Below the pieces are notes generated by a model. That model saw only the letters and a program-made list of their open reading frames with translations. It was not told where the DNA came from and made no database searches. A stretch of 64,000 bases of DNA. It comes from Pseudomonas sp. HOU2. GTDB taxonomy: Bacteria; Pseudomonadota; Gammaproteobacteria; Pseudomonadales; Pseudomonadaceae. The translations under genes and the position numbers were made by a program. Position 1 is the stretch's first letter. Every line of letters starts with the position of its first letter. The DNA lies in contig NZ_CP160398.1 in the NCBI RefSeq assembly GCF_040729435.1, positions 2,108,001 through 2,172,000 on the forward strand, written 5' to 3'. Below are positions 55,763 to 64,000 of the stretch, piece after piece.

Positions 55763-56973
55763 CAGCCAGTCACCCTTTCCGGAACCGGTTTGGTCTTCTC
55801 GAGCCTGGTGTAGAACGGCATCAGAATGAAGTAGGCGAAGTACAGGAAGGTGCAGACCTGCGACACCAGCGTGCGCTCCGGCGTCGGAGCGAGTACGCCC
55901 AGAATGCCGAGGATCACGAACGCGATGCAGAACACCACCAGCCAGATCTTGCTCATCCAGCCCTTGTAGCGCATCGATTTGACCGGACTGCGATCCAGCC
56001 ATGGCAGCACGAAGAGCAAGGCAATCGAGGCGCCCATGGCGATAACGCCCATGAGTTTGTCCGGGATCGCACGCAAGATCGCGTAGAACGGCGTGAAGTA
56101 CCAGACCGGGGCAATGTGCTCAGGCGTCTTGAACGGGTTGGCTTGCTCGAAGTTTGGTTTTTCGAGGAAGTAGCCGCCCATTTCCGGGAAGAAGAACACG
56201 ATAAAGCAGAAGATGAACAGGAACACCACTACGCCGACAATGTCTTTCACGGTGTAGTACGGGTGGAAGGCAATGCCGTCCAGCGGCACACCGTTTTCGT
56301 CTTTGTGCTTCTTGATGTCGACGCCATCCGGGTTGTTCGAACCGACTTCGTGCAGCGCCAGAATGTGCAGCACCACCAGACCCAGAATCACGATCGGCAG
56401 CGCCACGACGTGCAGGGCGAAGAAGCGGTTCAGGGTGATTCCAGAGATCAGGTAGTCACCACGAATCCACTGGGTCAGGTCGTTGCCGATCACCGGAATA
56501 GCACCGAACAGCGAGATGATCACCTGGGCACCCCAGTAGGACATCTGGCCCCACGGCAGCAGGTAACCCATGAACGCTTCAGCCATCAGCGCCAGGTAGA
56601 TCAGCATGCCGAACACCCAGACCAGTTCGCGTGGTTTCTGATACGAACCGTAGAGCAGGCCACGGAACATGTGCAGATAGACCACGATGAAGAACGCCGA
56701 GGCGCCAGTTGAGTGCAGCAGACGCAGGATCGAGCCGTACTCGACGTCGCGCATGATGTATTCGACGGAAGCGAATGCCTCTTCTGCCGACGGGGTGTAG
56801 CTCATCGTCAGCCAGACACCGGTGACGATCTGGTTGACCAGCACCAGCAGTGCCAGCGAGCCGAAGAAATAGAAGAAGTTGAAGTTTTTTGGCGCGTAAT
56901 ACTTGCTGAGATGGTCTTCCCACATTTTGGTCGCGGGGAAGCGCGCATCAACCCAATCCATGAACTTGCTCAT
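55762..56973 (-). CDS. petB: Ubiquinol-cytochrome c reductase cytochrome b
   Basis: A 403-residue, eight-helix subunit carrying hemes bL and bH. Heme His ligands lie in LHSTGASAFFIVVYLHMFRG and FFALHVVALPIVILGLVVLH. The Qo-site motif PEWY is here PVWY (EHIAPVWYFTPFYAI). The ATG at 56973 overlaps the petA stop. A GTG one codon upstream is possible. Confidence 0.97.
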   Translation of the reverse strand: MSKFMDWVDARFPATKMWEDHLSKYYAPKNFNFFYFFGSLALLVLVNQIVTGVWLTMSYTPSAEEAFASVEYIMRDVEYGSILRLLHSTGASAFFIVVYLHMFRGLLYGSYQKPRELVWVFGMLIYLALMAEAFMGYLLPWGQMSYWGAQVIISLFGAIPVIGNDLTQWIRGDYLISGITLNRFFALHVVALPIVILGLVVLHILALHEVGSNNPDGVDIKKHKDENGVPLDGIAFHPYYTVKDIVGVVVFLFIFCFIVFFFPEMGGYFLEKPNFEQANPFKTPEHIAPVWYFTPFYAILRAIPDKLMGVIAMGASIALLFVLPWLDRSPVKSMRYKGWMSKIWLVVFCIAFVILGILGVLAPTPERTLVSQVCTFLYFAYFILMPFYTRLEKTKPVPERVTG

Positions 56974-57566
56974 CACGCTTTCTCCGTATCGACGCCAATG
57001 ACAATCAGGTCATCGGTCTCATAGGAATGCGGGGGAACTGGCAGGTTCAAAGGCGCAGGTTGCGACTTGTAGACGCGGCCAGCCAGATCGTAGTGGGAAC
57101 CGTGGCAAGGGCAGAAATAGCCGCCGACCCAGTCTTTACCCAGATCCGCAGGCGCCACTTCGGGACGGAAGGTTGGTGAGCAACCCAGGTGAGTGCAGAT
57201 CCCGATCAGCAGCAGAATTTCCGGCTTGATCGAACGCACTTCAGGGTCGACATAGGTAGGTTGCGTGGAGTTTTTGGAAGTCGGATCGGAGAGCTGGCCC
57301 TCGATCTTTTTGAGATTCCCCAGGATTTCCGCAGTACGGCGGACAATGAACACCGGCTGGCCGCGCCACTCGGCAATCATTTGCTGTCCTGGCTCGATCT
57401 TGCTGACATTCACTTTCACCGGTGCACCGGCGGCTTTCGCCTTGGCACTGGGAAACCATGACCCCACGAACGGGACCGCAGCCCCCACCGCTCCTGCAGC
57501 ACCCACCACGGATGTGGCTGCTACCAAGAAGCGACGCCGGCCTGCATTCACGCCGTCATTGCTCAT
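56973..57566 (-). CDS. petA: Ubiquinol-cytochrome c reductase Rieske iron-sulfur subunit
   Basis: A 197-residue protein. A twin-arginine-like N-terminus (NAGRRRFLVAATSVVGAAGA) is followed by a membrane anchor and a Rieske domain with the two cluster boxes CTHLGC and CPCHGSHYD. First gene of the bc1 operon petABC, which passes electrons from ubiquinol to cytochrome c. Confidence 0.98.
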   Translation of the reverse strand: MSNDGVNAGRRRFLVAATSVVGAAGAVGAAVPFVGSWFPSAKAKAAGAPVKVNVSKIEPGQQMIAEWRGQPVFIVRRTAEILGNLKKIEGQLSDPTSKNSTQPTYVDPEVRSIKPEILLLIGICTHLGCSPTFRPEVAPADLGKDWVGGYFCPCHGSHYDLAGRVYKSQPAPLNLPVPPHSYETDDLIVIGVDTEKA

Positions 57567-57778
57567 TCAGTCCTCTCCCATCAGCTTTGTGGCCTGTTAA
57601 ATCAGGCATCTACTAAATAAATCAATGTTACTTATAAAAATTTTGCCGAGATGGTAATGAAAAGCCCCAATTCTGACAAGGGAATTACCCGGAGCTCACA
57701 CCCTCAAGCCTTGCAGTATAGGGGGTCTACGAATGTGGCAAGTTGTCACAGCGCAATTCTTTTGATAAATCGCAGGCA

Positions 57779-57821
57779 TAAAAAAACGCCCGGTTCCGTG
57801 AGGAATCGGGCGTTCTTTTTT
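57779..57821 (-). terminator. Terminator of rplM-rpsI
   Basis: The stem AACGCCCG/CGGGCGTT with T-runs on both strands lies 17 bp after the rpsI stop. The region 57567-57778 upstream of petA shows AT-rich promoter-like sequence and no gene. Confidence 0.9.
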
Positions 57822-57837
57822 GAACGTGGAAGCGGAA

Positions 57838-58230
57838 TTAACGCTTCGAGTACTGCGGACGCTTACGCGCTTTACGCAGACCAACTTTCTTACGTTCAAC
57901 TTCACGGGCGTCGCGAGTAACGAAGCCAGCTTTGCGCAGAGCGCTACGCAGGGTTTCGTCGTAATCCATCAGAGCGCGAGTGATGCCGTGGCGGATTGCG
58001 CCAGCCTGACCACTTACACCACCACCGATGACAGTGACGTAGATGTCGAACTTCTCGACAGTCTCGGTCAGTTCCAGCGGCTGACGAACTACCATGCGGG
58101 CAGTTTCGCGGCCGAAGAACGAGTCCAGGGAGCGGTTGTTGATGGAGATGTTACCAGTACCCGGACGCAGGAAAACGCGTGCGGTTGCGGTCTTGCGACG
58201 GCCAGTGCCGTAATTTTGAGTCGCCGACAT
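57838..58230 (-). CDS. rpsI: 30S ribosomal protein S9
   Basis: A 130-residue protein with the S9 signature [20 protein letters not shown] and the decoding-site tail [17 protein letters not shown]. It is 14 bp after rplM. Confidence 0.99.
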   Translation of the reverse strand: MSATQNYGTGRRKTATARVFLRPGTGNISINNRSLDSFFGRETARMVVRQPLELTETVEKFDIYVTVIGGGVSGQAGAIRHGITRALMDYDETLRSALRKAGFVTRDAREVERKKVGLRKARKRPQYSKR

Positions 58231-58244
58231 AATGAACTATTCCG

Positions 58245-58673
58245 TTAAATCTTCAGTTCTTGGGGCTGCTGAGCAGTATGAGGGTGTGCAGCGCCCGCAT
58301 AGACTTTCAGCTTACGGTACATGTCACGACCCAGCGGGTTCTTAGGCAGCATGCCTTTAACCGCGGTCTCGATCACGCGCTCAGGGGCCTTGGCGATCAG
58401 CTTTTCAAAGTTGATCGACTTGATGCCGCCCGGGAAACCGGAGTGGGAGTAGTACATTTTGTCAGTGGTTTTAGCGCCGGTTACACGGATCTGCTCGGCG
58501 TTGATTACGACGATGTAGTCGCCGGTGTCAACGTGAGGAGTGTACTCAGGCTTGTGCTTGCCACGCAGACGGCTCGCGATTTCGGTGGCCAGACGACCCA
58601 GGGTCTGACCAGCAGCGTCGACGACAAACCAGTCGCGCTTTACTGTTTCCGGTTTAGCAGTAAAAGTTTTCAT
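58245..58673 (-). CDS. rplM: 50S ribosomal protein L13
   Basis: A 142-residue protein: start [40 protein letters not shown] and the signature [20 protein letters not shown]. First gene of the two-gene ribosomal operon. Confidence 0.99.
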   Translation of the reverse strand: MKTFTAKPETVKRDWFVVDAAGQTLGRLATEIASRLRGKHKPEYTPHVDTGDYIVVINAEQIRVTGAKTTDKMYYSHSGFPGGIKSINFEKLIAKAPERVIETAVKGMLPKNPLGRDMYRKLKVYAGAAHPHTAQQPQELKI

Positions 58674-58713
58674 TCTTTATAGCCTCAGGGGCCGCCTGTA
58701 AATAAGACGGCGG

Positions 58714-58742
58714 ATCTTACTGAATAGTGCGTACTTTGACAA
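58714..58742 (-). promoter_or_regulatory. Sigma70 promoter of rplM-rpsI
   Basis: On the minus strand -35 TTGTCA (58737-58742), a 17-bp spacer and -10 TAAGAT (58714-58719), about 40 bp ahead of rplM. Confidence 0.65.
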
Positions 58743-58917
58743 GTCAAAGGCAGCCGGATACAGACGCTTTCGGGGGCTCGGGTCGGCGCGTCCGTTCAAC
58801 GGCAAGATTCTTCGGCGGCGGCGCATCACTTCCACTGCAGAAAGAGGTCGGCAATTATGCAGATTGCGAAAAAATTTTCAACCTGCTTTTATGATTGTTT
58901 TGCCCAAGGAGCACCCG

Positions 58918-59958
58918 ATGGACTATCGCCAGCTAGGCCGTACCGACCTGAACGTGAGTGCAATCTGCCTCGGCACCATGACCTGGGGCGAGCAAAACAC
59001 TGAAGCTGAAGCCTTCGCCCAGATCGAGCGGGCCAAAGAGGCCGGGATCAATTTCATCGACACCGCCGAGATGTACCCGGTGCCGCCGAAAGCCGAAACC
59101 TACGCCACCACCGAGCGCTACATCGGCAATTATTTCAAAAGCCGTGGTGATCGTGCCGACTGGATCCTCGCCAGCAAGATCGCCGGCCCCGGCAACACCA
59201 TCGACTACATCCGCGACAAAAACCTGCGCCATAACCGCCAGCACATCACCGCCGCGGTGGATGCCAGTCTCGAGCGCCTGCAGACCGATTACATCGACCT
59301 GTATCAATTGCACTGGCCGGAACGCAGCACCAACTTCTTCGGCCAACTGGGCTACAAACACAAGATCGAAGCCAACCTGACGCCGCTCGAAGACACCCTC
59401 GAAGCGCTCGACGAGCAAGTGAAGGCCGGCAAGATACGCCACATCGGTCTGTCCAACGAGACGCCATGGGGCACCATGCGTTTCCTCGCTCTGGCCGAAG
59501 CCCGTGGCTGGCCGCGTGCGGTGTCGATCCAGAACCCGTACAACCTGCTCAACCGCAGCTTTGAAATCGGCCTGGCGGAAATCGCCATCCGCGAACAATG
59601 CGGCCTGCTCGCCTATTCGCCGCTGGCGTTCGGTTTCCTGTCCGGCAAGTACGAAGGTGGCGCTCGCCCACCGAAAGGTCGCCTGAGCCTCTACAGCCGC
59701 TTCAGCCGCTATTTCAACGCGCAATCGGAAGCCGCCTGCAGCCGTTACGTGGCGCTGGCCCGAGAACACGGTCTGGACCCGGCGCAAATGGCTTTGGCGT
59801 TCGTCACCCAGCAACCGTTCGTCACCAGCAACATCATTGGTGCGACGACACTTGAGCAACTGGACAGCAACATTGCCAGTTTTGATCTGAAACTTTCCGA
59901 TGAAGTGCTGGCGGGGATCGAGGCGATTCACAAGGATCATCCGAACCCGGCGCCATAA
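58918..59958 (+). CDS. Aldo/keto reductase, Tas-like
   Basis: A 346-residue NADPH-dependent oxidoreductase close to E. coli Tas. Features are DLNVSAICLGTMTWGEQNTE, catalytic Asp/Tyr in FIDTAEMYPVPPKAETYATT, catalytic Lys in ASKIAG, and the NADPH-binding end TSNIIGATTLEQLDSNIASF. The ATG at 58918 has AAGGAG 7 nt upstream and is preferred over an earlier in-frame ATG. It is a single gene; its substrate is unknown. Confidence 0.94.
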   Translation: MDYRQLGRTDLNVSAICLGTMTWGEQNTEAEAFAQIERAKEAGINFIDTAEMYPVPPKAETYATTERYIGNYFKSRGDRADWILASKIAGPGNTIDYIRDKNLRHNRQHITAAVDASLERLQTDYIDLYQLHWPERSTNFFGQLGYKHKIEANLTPLEDTLEALDEQVKAGKIRHIGLSNETPWGTMRFLALAEARGWPRAVSIQNPYNLLNRSFEIGLAEIAIREQCGLLAYSPLAFGFLSGKYEGGARPPKGRLSLYSRFSRYFNAQSEAACSRYVALAREHGLDPAQMALAFVTQQPFVTSNIIGATTLEQLDSNIASFDLKLSDEVLAGIEAIHKDHPNPAP

Positions 59959-59962
59959 GTAA

Positions 59963-60039
59963 AAAGATCGCAGCCTTCGGCAGCTCCTACAGGGTTCACA
60001 CCGATCCTGGGTTGGAGCTACCGCAGGCTGCGATCTTTT
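59963..60039. repeat. Inverted REP pair, GTAGGAGCTGC type
   Basis: AAAAAGATCGCAGCCTTCGG and its slightly degenerate inverse lie between convergent genes. Confidence 0.85.
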
Positions 60040-60046
60040 CAGCCTT

Positions 60047-61183
60047 TCAAAGCGACCGCGCAATGATCTCCTTCATGATTTCATTGGTGCCGGCATAGAT
60101 CCGCTGCACCCGCGCATCCGCCCACGCCCGGGCCACCGGGTATTCCCACATGAAACCGTAGCCACCATGCAACTGCACGCACTCGTCGAGCACTTTGCAT
60201 TGCAGGTCAGTGCCCCAGTATTTGGCCATCGCCGCCGTCGGCACATCGAGTTTGCCCTGCAGATGCAGTTCCAGGCACTTGTCGACAAAGACCCGGCCGA
60301 TCTGAATTTCCGTGGCCATTTCCGCCAGTTTGAAACGGGTGTTCTGGAAGTCGGCAATCGCCTTGCCGAACGCCTTGCGATCACGGGTGTAATCCAGCGT
60401 CCACTTCAGCGCAGCTTCGGCTGAGGCCAGACCACCAATCGCCACCGTGAGACGTTCCTGCGGCAATTCCTGCATCAGGTAGGCAAACCCTGCCCCGGCC
60501 TGACCCAGCAGGTTTTCCTTGGGAACGCGCACGTCCTGGAAGAATAATTCCGACGTGTCCTGGGCCTTCATTCCGACCTTCTCCAGGCGTTTGCCCTTCT
60601 CGAAACCCGGCGTATTCGCTTCCACCACAAACAGGCTGGTGCCCTTGGCGCCGGCCTTCGGGTCGGTCTTGGCGACCACGATCACCAAATCAGCGAGGAA
60701 GCCGTTGGTGATGAAAGTCTTGGAGCCGTTGATCACGTACTCGTCGCCGTCCAGCACTGCGGTGGTCTTGACCCCTTGCAGGTCGGAGCCGGCACCCGGC
60801 TCGGTCATGGCAATCGCGCTGACCATCTCGCCAGAGACCAGTTTCGGCAGGTATTTGTGCTTCAGCGCCTCGCTGCCGTAATGCAGGATGTACGGCGCGA
60901 CGATGTCCGAATGCAGCGAGAAACCGATACCGGTCAGCCCCAGGCGACCGACTTCTTCGATCACCACGGCGCTGTACAGAAAGTCCGCGCCCAGGCCGCC
61001 GTATTCTTCCGGCAGGTGCGAGCAAAGCATCCCCGCCTCCCCTGCCTTGTTCCACAGCTTGCGGTCGATGTGGCCTTGTTTCTCCCATTGCGCATGGAAC
61101 GGCACGGCCTCTTTTTCGAGGAAGGTTCGTACGCTGTCGCGGAACAATTCGTGCTCGGAGCTGAACAAGGTTCTGGGGATCAT
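60047..61183 (-). CDS. Acyl-CoA dehydrogenase
   Basis: A 378-residue FAD enzyme of beta-oxidation type. Segments are AIAMTEPGAGSDLQGVKTTA (FAD/substrate site), FITNGFLADLVIVVAKTDPK and the C-terminal IYAGTNEIMKEIIARSL. Most medium- and long-chain members have the catalytic Glu just before an AGT-type sequence. Here that region reads MWEYPVARAWADARVQRIYA, with isovaleryl/long-chain-like spacing not settled by eye. It is divergent from a GlxA-type regulator. Confidence 0.94.
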   Translation of the reverse strand: MIPRTLFSSEHELFRDSVRTFLEKEAVPFHAQWEKQGHIDRKLWNKAGEAGMLCSHLPEEYGGLGADFLYSAVVIEEVGRLGLTGIGFSLHSDIVAPYILHYGSEALKHKYLPKLVSGEMVSAIAMTEPGAGSDLQGVKTTAVLDGDEYVINGSKTFITNGFLADLVIVVAKTDPKAGAKGTSLFVVEANTPGFEKGKRLEKVGMKAQDTSELFFQDVRVPKENLLGQAGAGFAYLMQELPQERLTVAIGGLASAEAALKWTLDYTRDRKAFGKAIADFQNTRFKLAEMATEIQIGRVFVDKCLELHLQGKLDVPTAAMAKYWGTDLQCKVLDECVQLHGGYGFMWEYPVARAWADARVQRIYAGTNEIMKEIIARSL

Positions 61184-61334
61184 GCGGCACCTTTCATTCT
61201 TGTTGGAGGGATATGACCTTCAGAGACTAAGCCTCACCTCCGACACAGGACACTGGACACATCCGACAAAAAATAAGACGATCCAGCCGTCTGGTGACCA
61301 CTTTCCCTTATAAAAACAAAACAAAAGTTGAATT

Positions 61335-62330
61335 ATGTCCAAGCAAGTCTCCACGCCCTTGCGGCGCGTCAGCATCCTGGCAATCGACCGGGTTTTCGCA
61401 TCCACTCTCATGCAGGCCAAGGATTTCTTCCATCTGGCCAGCCTGCGTTACGGCAAACAACTGGGCCACGGCCTGACACCGGCGTTTGAAACCCGCCTGG
61501 TCAGCCCCGACGGCAAACCGGTGAACAGCTTCAGTGACGTGATGATGCCGGTGGACGGCGGCCTGGAAAACGCCGACGTCATCATCCTCCCGGCCTTCTG
61601 GGACGATTTCGAAACCCTGTGCGGCCGTTATCCACAGATCCTGCCGTGGCTGCGCGAGCAGCACGCACGCGGTGCCGTGCTCTGCGGCGAAGCCACCGGG
61701 GTGTTCTGGCTGGCCGAGGCCGGACTGCTCAATGGCAAGGAAGCGACCACCTACTGGCGCTTCTTCAATGCCTTCGCCGAGCGCTTCCCCAAGGTGTACC
61801 TCAATCAGGACAAGCACCTGACCGACGCCGACAACCTGTATTGCGCCGGCGGCACCACTTCAGCCTGCGACCTCTACATCTACCTGATCGAACGCTTCTG
61901 CGGCGCCAACGTGGCGCAAGCCGTGGCCCGCGACATTCTGTATGAAGTGCAGCGCAGTTATTCGCCGGGACGTATCGGGTTCGGTGGGCAGAAGCTGCAC
62001 CAGGACGTGATCATCCTGCAGATCCAGCACTGGCTCGAAGAGCATTTCGCCGACAAGTTCCGCTTTGAAGACGTGGCCCGCGAGCACGGCATGAGCATCC
62101 GCAACTTCATGCGCCGCTTCCAGACCGCGACTGGCGACAAGCCGCTGCACTACCTGCAACGCCTGCGCATCGAGACCGCCAAGGGCTTGCTGTCCGGCAG
62201 TCGCAAAAGCATCAAGACCATCAGTTATGAGGTCGGCTACGACGATGCGAGCTTCTTTGCGCGGCTGTTCCGCCAGCACACCGAGCTGTCGCCGAACCAG
62301 TATCGGCAGCAGTTTCAGCAGGCTGCGTAG
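61335..62330 (+). CDS. GlxA-family AraC-type transcriptional regulator
   Basis: A 331-residue protein. The N-terminal DJ-1/PfpI-like (GATase1-like) domain (about 10-190) has Cys in GAVLCGEATGVFWLAEAGLL. The C-terminal AraC helix-turn-helix pair contains FEDVAREHGMSIRNFMRRFQ and IKTISYEVGYDDASFFARLF. It stands opposite the acyl-CoA dehydrogenase with 151 bp between the starts, so it is a candidate regulator of that gene. The ligand is unknown. Confidence 0.92.
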   Translation: MSKQVSTPLRRVSILAIDRVFASTLMQAKDFFHLASLRYGKQLGHGLTPAFETRLVSPDGKPVNSFSDVMMPVDGGLENADVIILPAFWDDFETLCGRYPQILPWLREQHARGAVLCGEATGVFWLAEAGLLNGKEATTYWRFFNAFAERFPKVYLNQDKHLTDADNLYCAGGTTSACDLYIYLIERFCGANVAQAVARDILYEVQRSYSPGRIGFGGQKLHQDVIILQIQHWLEEHFADKFRFEDVAREHGMSIRNFMRRFQTATGDKPLHYLQRLRIETAKGLLSGSRKSIKTISYEVGYDDASFFARLFRQHTELSPNQYRQQFQQAA

Positions 62331-62350
62331 ACCTCTGAGCAAATACAAAT

Positions 62351-62443
62351 CCTGTGGGAGCTGGCTTGCTAGCGATGGCGTCGTGTCAGGTGATATCTAT
62401 TTCTCTGACAAACCGCTATCGCTGGCAAGCCAGCTCCCACAGG
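62351..62443. repeat. Inverted REP pair, GCTGGCAAGCCAGCTCC type
   Basis: CCTGTGGGAGCTGGCTTGCT and its inverse lie after the regulator gene. Confidence 0.9.
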
Positions 62444-62480
62444 GATTGCAGTGCATTAGAGATTTTCTTCCACGCATAAG

Positions 62481-62509
62481 AAAGGGCCTGCAATCGCAGG
62501 CCCTTTTTT
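62481..62509. terminator. Bidirectional terminator
   Basis: The stem AAAGGGCCTGC/GCAGGCCCTTT with a T6 run lies between the regulator gene and zapE, which converge here. Confidence 0.9.
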
Positions 62510-62524
62510 GTACGCCGAATCGGT

Positions 62525-63619
62525 TTAAGGCTTGTGCGCCCGCGACAGGAATTCGTGGGATTGCATCTCCAGCAGACGGCTGAGCGTACGCTGGAATTCG
62601 AACGTCAGGCGTCCGCCGGTGTACAGGTCTTTCAGCTCGACTTCGGCAGAAATGATCAGCTTGACGTTACGGTCGTAGAACTCGTCGACCATGTTGATGA
62701 AACGCCGGGCGATGTCGTCGGTGGTGACGCTCATCTGCTCGACGCCGCTGAGCAGCACGGCGTGGAAGATCTTGCCCAGCTCGATGTAATCGTTCTGGCT
62801 GCGCGGGCCGTCGCACAGTTCGCGGAAGTCGAACCAGGCCACGTCGTCGCAAGTGCGCAGCGCACGGATTTCGCGGTTTTCGATGATCAGCACGTCATTC
62901 TCGACCGCTGCGGTGCATTCCGGTGTGAGGGCCTTGAAGCTCTTGCGCAGGCTTTCGTGCGCGGCTTCGTCCAGCGGATAGTGAAACAGTTCCGCTTGTT
63001 CGAGGTGGCGCAGACGGTAGTCGACACCGCTGTCGACGTTGACGATTTCGGTGTTCTGCTTGATCAGCGCAATGGCCGGCAGGAAGCGCGCACGTTGCAG
63101 GCCGTCCTTGTACAGGCCGTCCGGAACGATGTTCGAGGTCGCGACCAGGGTCACGCCGTTCTTGAACAGCTCTTCCATCAGCGTGCCGAGGATCATCGCG
63201 TCGGTGATATCCGAGACGAAGAATTCATCGAAGCAGATCACCCGCGACTCGGCCGCAAAGCGCTTGGCGATGATGGTCAGCGGGTTTTTCTCGCCGCCGA
63301 GGGTTTTCATCTCTTCGTGCACACGCTTCATGAAACGGTGGAAGTGAGTGCGGGTCTTTTCCTTGAACGGCAGCGCTTCGAAGAAGGTGTCGACCAGGTA
63401 AGTCTTGCCGCGACCCACGCCGCCCCAGAAATACAGGCCCTTGACCGGCGCCTGATCCTTCTTGCCAAACAGCTTGCCCAGCAAACCCGGCTTGTTCTGC
63501 TCGGCCGCGATCAGATCGTCGTACAGGCGCTGCAGATGACGCACGGCAGTTTCCTGCGCGGCGTCATGGAAGAAGTCCGGGCGTTTCAGATCAGCTTGGT
63601 ATCGTTCTAGGGGCGTCAT
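62525..63619 (-). CDS. zapE: Cell division ATPase ZapE (AFG1-like)
   Basis: A 364-residue P-loop protein. Walker A is YFWGGVGRGKTYLVDTFF, Walker B is ICFDEFFVSDITDAMIL, and the arginine-finger region is THFHRFMKRVHEEMKTLGG. ZapE associates with the divisome and lowers Z-ring stability in E. coli; the homologue Afg1 acts in mitochondria. It lies between a terminator and the trpS-like gene. Confidence 0.94.
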   Translation of the reverse strand: MTPLERYQADLKRPDFFHDAAQETAVRHLQRLYDDLIAAEQNKPGLLGKLFGKKDQAPVKGLYFWGGVGRGKTYLVDTFFEALPFKEKTRTHFHRFMKRVHEEMKTLGGEKNPLTIIAKRFAAESRVICFDEFFVSDITDAMILGTLMEELFKNGVTLVATSNIVPDGLYKDGLQRARFLPAIALIKQNTEIVNVDSGVDYRLRHLEQAELFHYPLDEAAHESLRKSFKALTPECTAAVENDVLIIENREIRALRTCDDVAWFDFRELCDGPRSQNDYIELGKIFHAVLLSGVEQMSVTTDDIARRFINMVDEFYDRNVKLIISAEVELKDLYTGGRLTFEFQRTLSRLLEMQSHEFLSRAHKP

Positions 63620-63635
63620 AATTCGTTAGCAAGGC

Positions 63636-63670
63636 AACAAAAACGGGCCGTCACTGTAGCGACGGCCCGT
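63636..63670 (-). terminator. Terminator of the trpS-like gene
   Basis: The perfect stem ACGGGCCGTC/GACGGCCCGT is followed on the minus strand by TTTTTGTT. Confidence 0.88.
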
Positions 63671-63709
63671 AGGAATGGCAATCAGCCCTTGGTCGGGCCG
63701 CGCCGCGGA

Positions 63710-64000
63710 TTAGTCCTGAACCGGGGTCAGCGCAACGCGCAAAGCCTCGATGGCCGCGTCCCGCGCCGCCGCATCAGCGAACGCCGGGCTGTCGCCAACG
63801 CACTCGCCTTCCAGCCACACGCTGAAGCTCAGGTCTTCGTTGCGAATGTCCAGCGCCTGACCGGATTGCAGTTGCTTGGTCACCTGGCCGGCGGTTTTGC
63901 CGTCGGCAAAGTTGCGCGACAGCAGCAGTTGCTCGCCATCGGCCGCCAGCAGACGGAAGCGGAAGCTGCCGTCGTCTTCACGGAAGCTGACGAAGCGTGC
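63710..64000 (-). CDS. trpS: C-terminal part of a protein, probably tryptophan--tRNA ligase
   Basis: Only the last 96 codons are in the window (stop TAA at 63710-63712). They read ARFVSFREDDGSFRFRLLAA, then LLLSRNFADGKTAG, and end IEALRVALTPVQD. This compact beta-rich domain resembles the C-terminal extension that Pseudomonas TrpS carries beyond the length of E. coli TrpS. The place next to zapE also fits trpS. No catalytic motif is visible in this part, so the call is inferred. Confidence 0.55.
   Translation of the reverse strand, partial: ARFVSFREDDGSFRFRLLAADGEQLLLSRNFADGKTAGQVTKQLQSGQALDIRNEDLSFSVWLEGECVGDSPAFADAAARDAAIEALRVALTPVQD

Noticed and set aside
54980..56002. A longer cytochrome c1 with 80 extra N-terminal residues
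   Set aside because: The extra residues are the petB coding region in another frame. The true start is the signal peptide Met at 55762.

Overview
The window is chromosomal DNA from a Pseudomonas of the fluorescens group. This rests on gene order and protein sequence: cyoABCDE, flavohemoprotein next to a NorR-type regulator, lpxC-ftsZ-ftsA-ftsQ-ddlB-mur-mraZ, rnpB-rsmI-lpoA-yraN, sspBA-petCBA-rpsI-rplM, and zapE-trpS. At least sixteen REP or inverted REP-pair loci of four sequence types also sit between genes. No database was searched.

Layout. 1-2.5 kb: the 3' part of a sensor kinase gene, an unrecognised cytoplasmic protein and a RidA-like protein. 2.8-7.7 kb: the cytochrome bo3 quinol oxidase operon on the minus strand. 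7.7-10.6 kb: a long leader/intergenic region, dsbB, a relic of a SnoaL-like gene, and an IS110-family element inserted cleanly into a REP. 10.6-13.5 kb: NO-detoxifying flavohemoprotein and its divergent sigma54 activator, with three NorR-type sites between them. 13.8-19.3 kb: cheV, an acetyltransferase, small secreted and Fe-S-type proteins, an Aer-like chemoreceptor and a DUF6124 gene with a strikingly structured leader. 20.2-30.3 kb: an RND efflux adaptor and permease with a two-component system, an OprD-type porin and a diguanylate cyclase.

30.4-48.4 kb is the division and cell wall (dcw) cluster plus lpxC, all on the minus strand. Most genes overlap by 1-11 bp, and the cluster is driven from a good sigma70 promoter with three MraZ boxes upstream of mraZ. 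It makes the lipid II precursors (MurE, MurF, MurD, MurC, MraY, MurG, DdlB), the septal synthase (FtsW, FtsI) and the early divisome (FtsZ, FtsA, FtsQ, FtsL). 48.7-49.1 kb is RNase P RNA. 49.1-53.7 kb holds rsmI and, divergently, lpoA-yraN-gmhA/diaA-dolP, an envelope-associated set. 53.8-58.7 kb holds sspB-sspA, the cytochrome bc1 operon and rpsI-rplM. The last 5 kb has an aldo/keto reductase, an acyl-CoA dehydrogenase divergent from a GlxA-type regulator, zapE, and the 3' end of what is probably trpS.

The two most interesting signals are non-coding. (1) The 200 nt ahead of the IS110 transposase can fold into two loops whose arms match, respectively, the interrupted REP target and the element's own junction. 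This is the layout of an IS110 bridge RNA. (2) The leader of the DUF6124 gene carries two hairpins with the same GTGGAAA loop, a complementary TTTCCAC segment, a UUCG hairpin and a hairpin that hides the ribosome binding site.
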